Source: an uncultured Gammaproteobacteria bacterium
GTDB lineage: Bacteria > Pseudomonadota > Gammaproteobacteria > SZUA-140
NCBI GenBank assembly: GCA_945788675.1
Contig: CALZMY010000195.1
Coordinates: 1 to 8,608, forward strand
Direction of reading: 5' to 3'
Length of the DNA: 8,608 nucleotides
Below the pieces are notes generated by a model. That model ran no database searches. It saw only the letters and a list, made by a program, of their open reading frames with translations, and was not told the origin of the DNA. The position numbers were made by a program, and so were the translations under genes. Below, in pieces: positions 1-5,140 of this stretch. Each line of letters opens with the position of its first letter. Position 1 is the stretch's first letter.

Positions 1-205
1 CGTGTGTAGCATCGAAGCGTTTATTATCGAGCGCATTAAGATCGACGCTGACTTCACTCTGTTTGCCTGCGTATACCGTAACGTTTTCGATACGCGTGCT
101 ATTTGCATGGGTGGTACCTGTGAGCATAAGTACGGCGATGCAGGCAGAGAATAATCGAGTCTGTTTAAAAGGGGCTGTTATTGTATGGGGCATTAAACTG
201 GTCAT
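1..205 (-). CDS. Partial gene for an exported protein of unknown function (N-terminal 68 residues)
   Basis: The frame starts at an ATG at 205-203 and runs off the left edge without a stop. An in-frame TGA lies about nine codons upstream, so this start or the ATG at 193 (residue 5) must be used; neither has a clear Shine-Dalgarno. The N-terminus is a classical signal peptide: basic residues K14 and R17, a hydrophobic core LFSACIAVLMLTG, and an Ala-x-Ala-like THA site predicting cleavage after residue 34. C22 is not placed as a lipobox, so a lipoprotein is unlikely. The visible mature part is polar with alternating hydrophobic residues (IENVTVYAG, EVSVDL), suggesting beta strands as in small periplasmic domains, but I do not recognise the family. 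It begins 35 bases after the tas stop on the same strand, so it is probably the last visible gene of the thiD-thiE-hemL-tas operon. The window cuts it, so its true length is unknown. Confidence 0.6.
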   Translation of the reverse strand, partial: MTSLMPHTITAPFKQTRLFSACIAVLMLTGTTHANSTRIENVTVYAGKQSEVSVDLNALDNKRFDATH

Positions 206-240
206 GGGGCTGGCGATTGGCTCAGGATGTCAGCAAAAAA

Positions 241-1287
241 TTATGGGCAGGGATTGGGGTAGCGTTGATGGATCGCTTCGATCCCCGCAATGACGTCATC
301 ATCCAGGACAAGATTGATGCTGTCGAGATTGGTCTGTAGTTGTGCCATGGTCGTTGCACCAATGATGGTGCTGGAAATAAATGGGCGTGAATGCAGATAG
401 GCGAGTGCCATCTGTGCTGGGTCGAGTCCATGTTGCTGTGACAGGGAAACATATTCGGTAATCGCAAGTTGAGCAACGTCACTGCTGTAACGTGAAAAAC
501 GAGCGTAACGTGTGAGGCGGCCAGCGGCTGGCTTTGCGCCATTAAGGTACTTGCCACTGAGCGTGCCGAAGGCAAGTGGTGAATAGGCGAGCAGGCCGAG
601 TTGTTCGCGGTGAGCAATCTCGGCAAGGCCTACTTCAAAAGTGCGGTTCAACAGATTGTACGGATTCTGGATCGAGACCGCACGCGGCAGCCCTTTGATT
701 TGGGCAAGCTGTATAAAGCGCATCGCCCCCCACGGGGTCTCATTTGAGATGCCGATGTGGCGTACTTTACCTGTCTTAACGAGATCCGCCAGCACCTGCA
801 GTGATTCCTCGATGGGAACGCTGTCATCGTTATCAGGATAGCGGTAACCGAGCTGGCCGAAATAGTTGGTTTTACGATCTGGCCAGTGGAGTTGGTAGAG
901 ATCGACATAGTCTGTCTGCAAACGATCGAGGCTGGCATCAAGGGCGGCCGTGATGTTTTTATGATCGAGCCGCATATCGCCATCGCGCACATAAGTGAGG
1001 TCGTCAGAGCGACTCATCACCTTGGTGGCGAGCACTACTTTGTCTCGATTGTTGCGGGCCTTGAGCCAGCTGCCGATGCAACGTTCGGTTTCACCATAGG
1101 TGCTGGCCATTGGCGGTACCGGGTACATCTCGGCGGTGTCGATGAAATTGACGCCGAAGTCGAGCGCCGCATCGAGTTGTGTGTGCGCCTCGGCCTCGCT
1201 GTTTTGCTCCCCCCAGGTCATGGTACCGAGGCAGATGCGACTGACCTTGATATCATTGCGTCCCAGGGTTGTTATTGGCATGACCAT
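241..1287 (-). CDS. tas: Tas-like NADPH-dependent aldo-keto reductase
   Basis: A 348-residue single-domain TIM-barrel oxidoreductase, almost the same length as E. coli Tas (346) and similar to it from end to end as I remember that sequence, including LGTMT-GEQNSEA near the N-terminus, AEMYPVPP around residues 52-59, RLQTDYVDLYQLHWP at 122-136, SIQNPYNLLNR, and a C-terminal IIGATTM-QL nucleotide-binding segment. The aldo-keto reductase catalytic tetrad is complete: D50, Y55, K89 and H134. The family reduces aldehydes or ketones with NADPH in the cytoplasm; the physiological substrate of Tas is not established (E. coli tas was found as a suppressor of a tyrosine-auxotrophic strain under starvation). 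Start is the ATG at 1287, but the ATG two codons later (1281) is equally possible, as neither has a strong ribosome binding site. It lies 36 bases after hemL on the same strand, so it is likely co-transcribed. No metabolic link to heme or thiamine is evident. Confidence 0.93.
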   Translation of the reverse strand: MVMPITTLGRNDIKVSRICLGTMTWGEQNSEAEAHTQLDAALDFGVNFIDTAEMYPVPPMASTYGETERCIGSWLKARNNRDKVVLATKVMSRSDDLTYVRDGDMRLDHKNITAALDASLDRLQTDYVDLYQLHWPDRKTNYFGQLGYRYPDNDDSVPIEESLQVLADLVKTGKVRHIGISNETPWGAMRFIQLAQIKGLPRAVSIQNPYNLLNRTFEVGLAEIAHREQLGLLAYSPLAFGTLSGKYLNGAKPAAGRLTRYARFSRYSSDVAQLAITEYVSLSQQHGLDPAQMALAYLHSRPFISSTIIGATTMAQLQTNLDSINLVLDDDVIAGIEAIHQRYPNPCP

Positions 1288-1323
1288 TTGGTAAATGCGA
1301 CTGGCGTGTGTCCGTAATGGTGG

Positions 1324-2604
1324 CTAGAGTTTTGACAATACGTTTTCAGCCGAAACCAGCGTTCGCTTAATATCGCGGTGGCCGTGTGCCGCCGAGACAA
1401 AGCCCGCTTCATAGGCCGATGGCGCGAGGTAGATACCATCCTCCAGCATCGCATGGAAGAATTTCTTGAAGCGTTCCACATCACACTCAGTGACCTGTTT
1501 GAAGTTGGTGACTGTCTCTTCTTCAGTAAAGAAGAAGCCGAACATGCCACCGACTGTGTTGGCGCTCATCGGAATGTTGAAGGCCTTGGCACGTGTCAGC
1601 ATACCTTCAACCAGGTGCTCGGTATTGGAAGTCAGTTCATCATAAAATCCGGGTTTTTCGATCTCGCTCAGCGTTGCAAAACCCGCCGCCATCGCGATAG
1701 GGTTGCCGGAAAGGGTGCCGGCCTGATAGACCGGGCCGAGTGGCGCGAGCTGCTCCATGATATCACGTTTGCCACCAAAGGCACCGACTGCGAGACCACC
1801 ACCGATGACCTTGCCGAGTGTGGTCATGTCCGGAGTGACGCCGTAGTGCTGTTGTGCACCACCAAGGGCGACACGAAAGCCTGTCATCACCTCATCGAAG
1901 ATCAGCACGGTGCCGTATTTGTCGCATACCTCGCGTAACCCTTCGAGGAAACCGGGCACGGGTGGGATGCAGTTCATGTTACCGGCGACGGGTTCAACAA
2001 TGATACAGGCGACCTGATCACCTATCTGGGCAAAAGATTCGCGCACCTGTTCGATGTTGTTGAAATCAAGCGTGACGGTGTGTTCGGCCAGCACTGCCGG
2101 TACGCCGGGTGACGTGGGGACGCCGAGGGTCAGTGCGCCGGAACCGGCCTTGACTAATAAGGAGTCAGAATGGCCGTGGTAACACCCTTCAAATTTAACG
2201 ATTTTATCGCGCCCGGTGAAGCCGCGTGCCAGACGGATCGCGCTCATCGTCGCCTCGGTACCGGAGCTGACCATGCGTACCATCTCGATCGACGGTACCA
2301 GTTCGCACACTTTGTCAGCCATGATGGTTTCGATCACGGTCGGGGCGCCAAAGCCCAGGCTGTTGTCAACGGCATCTTTAACCGCTCTGGTTACGGCAGG
2401 ATGGGCGTGGCCAAGGATCATTGGGCCCCACGAGGCGACATAGTCGACATATTTATTGTCGTCTTCGTCAAAGACATAAGGGCCTTCGCCCCGTTTTAGA
2501 AAGAGCGGTTCGCCACCGACACCATTGAAGGCACGTACTGGCGAGTTAACACCGCCCGGGATATGTTTTTTGGCTTGAATAAAAAGGTCGTGTGATCGTG
2601 TCAT
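1324..2604 (-). CDS. hemL: Glutamate-1-semialdehyde 2,1-aminomutase
   Basis: A full-length 426-residue class-III PLP aminotransferase-fold enzyme. It isomerises glutamate-1-semialdehyde to 5-aminolevulinate, the second committed step of the C5 route to heme, siroheme and other tetrapyrroles, in the cytoplasm. Visible signatures: the N-terminal HIPGGVNSPVRAF segment at residues 14-26; the phosphate-binding SSGTEA at 113-118; the GCYHGHSD loop at 140-147; LIFDEVMTGFR at 234-244 with PLP-ring-binding D237; and TTLGKVIGGGL, whose K265 is the Schiff-base lysine (also Lys265 in the E. coli enzyme). YQAGTLSGNP at 293-302 is also typical. The ATG at 2604 has a good ribosome binding site, AAGGA at 2616-2612, seven bases upstream. 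It follows thiE by 45 bases. The thiD-thiE-hemL order is a known arrangement in Pseudomonas and relatives. Nothing looks truncated. Confidence 0.97.
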   Translation of the reverse strand: MTRSHDLFIQAKKHIPGGVNSPVRAFNGVGGEPLFLKRGEGPYVFDEDDNKYVDYVASWGPMILGHAHPAVTRAVKDAVDNSLGFGAPTVIETIMADKVCELVPSIEMVRMVSSGTEATMSAIRLARGFTGRDKIVKFEGCYHGHSDSLLVKAGSGALTLGVPTSPGVPAVLAEHTVTLDFNNIEQVRESFAQIGDQVACIIVEPVAGNMNCIPPVPGFLEGLREVCDKYGTVLIFDEVMTGFRVALGGAQQHYGVTPDMTTLGKVIGGGLAVGAFGGKRDIMEQLAPLGPVYQAGTLSGNPIAMAAGFATLSEIEKPGFYDELTSNTEHLVEGMLTRAKAFNIPMSANTVGGMFGFFFTEEETVTNFKQVTECDVERFKKFFHAMLEDGIYLAPSAYEAGFVSAAHGHRDIKRTLVSAENVLSKL

Positions 2605-2649
2605 CGCTGTTTCCTTCGATATTGTCTGTTACGCTGTTTGAGCGCCTGT

Positions 2650-3276
2650 CTATTTAAAAAGTTGTGCGTACTGCTGCGCCGCCACGCGGATGTCTGATTG
2701 TGCAAACACGCCGTTGATCGCGGCCAGCATGTTAGCCCCCGCATCAATCAACACACGGCCGTTACTGGGGGTGATGCCACCAATCGCGACGAGCGGTATT
2801 GTTAGTTGTTCCTTCGCCTGGCGCAGTAACGCCGGTTTCGCCTCAATCGCCAGCGGTTTGGTAGTGGATGCGAAAAAGCGCCCAAAGGCGACGTAGTCCG
2901 CGCCTTCCTGTTGCGCCGCGATCGCTAAATGGATGGAATTGTAACAGGAGGTGCCGATGATTGCCTGCCCCCCCATTTGCGCGCGTGCTGTTTGTAGATC
3001 CATGTCATCACGCCCAAGATGGACGCCGTCGGCCCCGATGGCAACGGCCAGCGCGACATCATCGTTGATAATCAGTGGCACTGAGTGGTCGCGGCAGCAG
3101 TCGAGCAGGGCGCGTGCCTGTTGATCGCGTTGAGTGGTTGGAAGGCGTTTGTGACGATATTGAATGATGCGCGCACCGCCACGGATCGCGGCCGTTACTT
3201 GATCACACAACGCCGCTGGGCTTAGTTGGGCCACCTCATGTGTGATCGCGTAAAGGCCGTGATAGCAGTTGGTCAT
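2650..3276 (-). CDS. thiE: Thiamine-phosphate synthase
   Basis: A 208-residue TIM-barrel enzyme, the usual ThiE length. It joins HMP pyrophosphate to thiazole phosphate to give thiamine monophosphate and pyrophosphate. Motifs in order: LYAIT at residues 8-12; the pyrophosphate/pyrimidine-binding IQYRHK at 38-43 (Q39, R41, K43); IINDD at 69-73 with the Mg-binding aspartate; DGVHLGRDD at 83-91; GTSCYN at 108-113; ADYVAFGRFFASTTK at 126-140, including the STTK that contacts the diphosphate; PLVAIGGITP at 161-170; and a final AAINGVF. The Q-Y-R-H-K, FGRFF and INGVF spellings differ slightly from the commoner QlReK, GPvFpT and vsaIf forms but keep the key residues. Its ATG at 3276 overlaps the thiD stop as ATGA, implying translational coupling to the enzyme that supplies its pyrimidine substrate. 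The only purine-rich ribosome site is the GA-rich end of thiD itself. Confidence 0.96.
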   Translation of the reverse strand: MTNCYHGLYAITHEVAQLSPAALCDQVTAAIRGGARIIQYRHKRLPTTQRDQQARALLDCCRDHSVPLIINDDVALAVAIGADGVHLGRDDMDLQTARAQMGGQAIIGTSCYNSIHLAIAAQQEGADYVAFGRFFASTTKPLAIEAKPALLRQAKEQLTIPLVAIGGITPSNGRVLIDAGANMLAAINGVFAQSDIRVAAQQYAQLFK

Positions 3277-4115
3277 GCCTCTTTGTCTTCGTCGTCATCT
3301 GCGTCTCCATTTTCTTCAGCCTCATCGCGAGCCCAGAAGAAGCGGTTGGGCAGGTGTTGACCCATGCCGAGACGATAACCTGAGCGCAGTGATTCCCAGG
3401 TATATTCCTGAGCTTCATGGACCGCTGAGAGGGGGGCCAAGCCCTGCGCGAGCAGGCCAGCGATGGCCGATGCGAGGGTGCAGCCGGAGCCGTGGTAGCT
3501 ATCGGGCAGTCGATCCCAGGTGAATGACTCCAGCTGACGACGGTTACCATAGAGGGTATTGGTGACATGGGTGGTGGCCTCGTGGGTGCCGGTGACCAGC
3601 ACATACTCGCAGCCCATCTCCAGCAGTTCCTGGGCGCAGGCCTCCAGCGAGTCGGCTTCCTGGGCGAGGATGCGTGCTTCGATGCTGTTGGGGGTCAGAA
3701 TGGTAGTCTGGGGTAACAGCAGCGTGATGATGGCATCAATCATCTCTTCATCGGCGATCTCGCTGCCGCCGCCCGCGACAAGCACGGGATCAAGTACAAC
3801 CGGGATGTCGGCATAGTCGCTTAGAATGCTATGCACGGCCTCGATGACATCGACACTGCCCAGCATGCCGATTTTGAAGACCGCAATGGGCATGTCCTCA
3901 AGTACCGCGCGAGCCTGCTGAACCAGCAGGCTGGCATCGATCGGCACATAACCCTGAATATCCTGCGTGTCCTGAATGGTCAGTGAGGTGATCACGGGCG
4001 CCGTATGGCAGCCCATGCTGGCAAGGGCCTCGATATCGGCCTGTATCCCTGCGCCACCGGTGGGGTCATTGCCAGAGAATGTCATCACGGCTGGAAAAAG
4101 TTGTTTTGGGGGCAT
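3273..4115 (-). CDS. thiD: Hydroxymethylpyrimidine / phosphomethylpyrimidine kinase
   Basis: A 280-residue ribokinase-fold kinase that phosphorylates HMP and then HMP phosphate to give HMP pyrophosphate, the pyrimidine donor for ThiE. Visible: SGNDPTGGAGIQAD at residues 14-27 (substrate/N-terminal Gly-rich motif), IGMLGS at 82-87, VVLDPV at 106-111, LTPN at 140-143 and the C-terminal HGSGCTLASAIA at 208-219, which forms the anion hole; C212 sits where the Salmonella enzyme has its active-site cysteine. It is somewhat longer than the roughly 266-residue enteric enzyme because of a C-terminal tail, residues 264-280, in which 11 of 17 residues are Asp or Glu. The ATG at 4115 is preceded by AAGG at 4127-4124 with eight bases of spacing. 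It is the first gene of the minus-strand operon and overlaps thiE by four bases. Confidence 0.95.
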   Translation of the reverse strand: MPPKQLFPAVMTFSGNDPTGGAGIQADIEALASMGCHTAPVITSLTIQDTQDIQGYVPIDASLLVQQARAVLEDMPIAVFKIGMLGSVDVIEAVHSILSDYADIPVVLDPVLVAGGGSEIADEEMIDAIITLLLPQTTILTPNSIEARILAQEADSLEACAQELLEMGCEYVLVTGTHEATTHVTNTLYGNRRQLESFTWDRLPDSYHGSGCTLASAIAGLLAQGLAPLSAVHEAQEYTWESLRSGYRLGMGQHLPNRFFWARDEAEENGDADDDEDKEA

Positions 4116-4149
4116 CAGGGGTACCTTGCGGCTAATGATTGTTTTTACG

Positions 4150-4179
4150 GCTAAATATATATTAGCACCAAAAATGGTG
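4150..4179 (-). repeat. Two short adjoining inverted repeats in the thiD leader
   Basis: On the plus strand GCTAA-atatata-TTAGC (4150-4166) is immediately followed by CACCA-aaaa-TGGTG (4166-4179). Each is a five-base perfect inverted repeat. They lie 35-65 bases upstream of the thiD start and could be an A+T-rich promoter or operator or a small leader hairpin. I found no good -35/-10 pair here and no TPP-riboswitch signature, so the function is open. Confidence 0.35.
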
Positions 4180-4239
4180 AGAGGGTGCGGACGGTGTGTG
4201 GTGAGCTATTATTTGTGTATGGGAAATAATCGACAGGCG

Positions 4240-4266
4240 AAAAAAAAGCCAGTCATAAAGACTGGC
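4240..4266 (-). terminator. Intrinsic terminator of the cytochrome c gene
   Basis: On the minus strand GCCAGTC (4266-4260), a five-base loop TTTAT and GACTGGC (4254-4248) form a perfect 7-bp G+C-rich stem followed at once by eight T residues (4247-4240). This is a textbook rho-independent terminator. It begins 26 bases after the cytochrome stop codon and separates that gene from thiD, which lies downstream in the same direction, so the two are probably separate transcription units. Confidence 0.9.
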
Positions 4267-4292
4267 CTTCTTACTTCAATTACCAGGCTAAA

Positions 4293-4619
4293 TTACAGGG
4301 CCAGGATGAAGTCTACCAGTGTATCGATGTCAGCATCGGCTACACGTGGTGAGTATGGAGGCATTGGAACGCCACCGGTAACGTCATTCCAGTTACCTTT
4401 ACCGCCTTTTTTAACTTTAGCGACTAGTGCAGCTTTTGCACCTCCATCGCCTTTATATTTGGCAGCAACATCTTTCCAGGCTGGACCAACAACTTTCTTT
4501 TCAACACTGTGACATGCCAGGCAACCACTCTTCTTAGCAAGATCCAGGTCAGCAAAAGCCTGACTTGAGCCCAGCATCAAGAGAGCAGCGGCAGGAACGC
4601 TTAACCAACGTGCTTTCAT
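4293..4619 (-). CDS. Small periplasmic mono-heme cytochrome c (c551/c552 type)
   Basis: A 108-residue precursor. The signal peptide (MKARW, hydrophobic PAAALLMLG, cleavage predicted after AFA at residue 23) leaves a mature protein of about 85 residues, the size of Pseudomonas c551 and Nitrosomonas c552. Heme is bound covalently at C33-L-A-C36-H37 (GCLACH, with H37 as proximal ligand). VVGPAWKDVAAKY at 43-55 is the family's conserved second helix region, and M86 in GGVPMPPYS is the expected distal ligand. Such cytochromes shuttle electrons in the periplasm to terminal oxidases or nitrite reductases. A start at 4637 would add six residues, but the GAGGAG at 4631-4626, six bases before the ATG at 4619, is clearly the ribosome site and lies inside that extension, so I use 4619. 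It appears monocistronic, with its own promoter and terminator, and is divergent from the di-heme/FGE-like operon. Confidence 0.94.
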   Translation of the reverse strand: MKARWLSVPAAALLMLGSSQAFADLDLAKKSGCLACHSVEKKVVGPAWKDVAAKYKGDGGAKAALVAKVKKGGKGNWNDVTGGVPMPPYSPRVADADIDTLVDFILAL

Positions 4620-4625
4620 ACTTTT

Positions 4626-4631
4626 CTCCTC
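4626..4631 (-). promoter_or_regulatory. Ribosome binding site that fixes the cytochrome c start
   Basis: GAGGAG on the minus strand, followed by AAAAGT and then the ATG at 4619. The spacing is near ideal, and it decides for the shorter reading over the upstream ATG at 4637. Confidence 0.85.
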
Positions 4632-4658
4632 ATTCAAGGGTATTTAATGGATAAAACA

Positions 4659-4690
4659 GTTACAGATTTTCCCCTCTGAAAACCTGTAAC
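4659..4690 (-). repeat. Long imperfect hairpin in the cytochrome c leader
   Basis: On the plus strand GTTACAGATTTTC (4659-4671), a six-base loop cccTcT (4672-4677) and GAAAACCTGTAAC (4678-4690). The 13-base arms pair throughout except for one A/C position, which reads as a G-U pair in the minus-strand RNA. It sits 40-71 bases upstream of the cytochrome ATG and well downstream of the predicted promoter, so it would lie in the mRNA leader. No T-run follows on either strand, so it is not a normal terminator. It may be an mRNA stability or translation control element, or a dimeric regulator site with TGTAAC/GTTACA halves. Confidence 0.6.
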
Positions 4691-4782
4691 ACCCCCCGGT
4701 ATATGAATTTCTCTCTACCAGAAACCCATAAAATAGGGGACGAAGCAATCGTCTCACGCGTGGTGAGTATTACCAGCGATCT

Positions 4783-4811
4783 TTTATGCCATGGTCGATT
4801 GCGGGTGTCAA
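4783..4811 (-). promoter_or_regulatory. Candidate sigma70 promoter of the cytochrome c gene
   Basis: On the minus strand a perfect -35 TTGACA (4811-4806), a 17-base spacer and CATAAA (4788-4783; four of six matches to TATAAT). Transcription would begin near 4776 and give a leader of about 155 bases containing the 4659-4690 hairpin. A GACTCAAA motif abuts the -35 box upstream (4820-4813) and recurs 64 bases further upstream. Confidence 0.5.
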
Positions 4812-4925
4812 GTTTGAGTCAGCAAAGGTTAACCAGGCGTTAGTTGAAAAAGCTGGAATTGTGATGGATCTCTCAATTTGAGTCGAAAAATAACTTTTTA
4901 ACGTCTAAATAATGGCGTCATCACC

Positions 4926-4956
4926 TTTCAAGTCACAACAGATCTTGAAATGTTGT
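4926..4956. repeat. Nested, mutually exclusive inverted repeats
   Basis: TTTCAAG (4926-4932) pairs perfectly with CTTGAAA (4944-4950) across 11 bases. ACAACA (4935-4940) pairs with TGTTGT (4951-4956) across 10 bases. The arms interleave, so the two stems cannot coexist fully in one strand. Either could be a protein-binding dyad upstream of one of the divergent units. Confidence 0.4.
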
Positions 4957-4983
4957 TGAATAGTGGCTTTAATAATCATCGAG

Positions 4984-5077
4984 AATATCGATTATATCGT
5001 TCGATTATTCTAACAATTTTCGTGTGGTTAAATATCGATTGTGTATGTGGGGGTTGATTTGACAATTATTGATTTGA
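4984..5077. repeat. Short direct repeats upstream of the FGE-like operon
   Basis: AATATCGATT occurs exactly at 4984-4993 and 5031-5040 (47-base period). TTGATTTGA occurs exactly at 5054-5062 and 5069-5077 (15-base period), with a further overlapping TTGAT at 5074-5078. They cluster within 160 bases of the start of the operon, as regulator sites often do, but I do not recognise the regulator. Confidence 0.4.
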
Positions 5078-5100
5078 TGACACACCAATTTCCATATAAC
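5074..5100 (+). promoter_or_regulatory. Weak candidate promoter of the FGE-like operon
   Basis: TTGATG (5074-5079) and TATAAC (5095-5100; five of six matches to TATAAT) are separated by 15 bases, shorter than the preferred 16-18. A perfect TTGACA at 5059-5064 has no -10 box at the right distance. The weak match, next to the TTGATTTGA repeats, suggests an activator-dependent promoter. Confidence 0.25.
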
Positions 5101-5140
5101 AGGCTATGATGTTGAATCCATATCACCTTGGGGGAGGGAG

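Larger units (their letters stand above)
4638..5140. other. A+T-rich divergent control region without a recognisable gene
   Basis: This roughly 500-base interval lies between the divergent cytochrome c gene and the FGE-like operon. I see no convincing coding frame. It is visibly richer in A+T than the genes around it and contains: the 13-bp-arm hairpin at 4659-4690; a short inverted repeat CTCAC-gcgtg-GTGAG at 4753-4767, just downstream of the predicted cytochrome transcription start; a sigma70-like minus-strand promoter at 4783-4811; two GACTCAAA copies on the minus strand (4820-4813 and 4884-4877); an 11-base palindrome CTCAATTTGAG at 4872-4882; nested inverted repeats at 4926-4956; AATATCGATT twice (4984-4993, 5031-5040); and TTGATTTGA twice (5054-5062, 5069-5077). 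No canonical FNR site (TTGAT-N4-ATCAA) was found. Confidence 0.6.

Noticed and set aside
886..1317. Plus-strand frame opposite tas (143 codons)
   Set aside because: Antisense shadow of tas, whose catalytic tetrad and family match are clear.
1378..1938. Long plus-strand frame opposite hemL (186 codons)
   Set aside because: It lies wholly antisense to the unmistakable hemL gene, has no recognisable motif or ribosome site, and its composition mirrors hemL codons.
3976..4512. Plus-strand frame spanning the thiD start, the terminator and the cytochrome c gene
   Set aside because: It crosses two well-supported minus-strand genes and an intrinsic terminator, and the product has no family features.
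4620..4637. Six-residue N-terminal extension of the cytochrome
   Set aside because: The GAGGAG ribosome site lies inside this extension and points to the ATG at 4619, which also gives a normal signal peptide.
5059..5064. Perfect TTGACA as the -35 box of the FGE-like operon
   Set aside because: No acceptable -10 hexamer lies 16-18 bases downstream.
5054..5078. FNR/ANR box upstream of the FGE-like operon
   Set aside because: The TTGAT halves are direct rather than inverted repeats, and no TTGAT-N4-ATCAA occurs.
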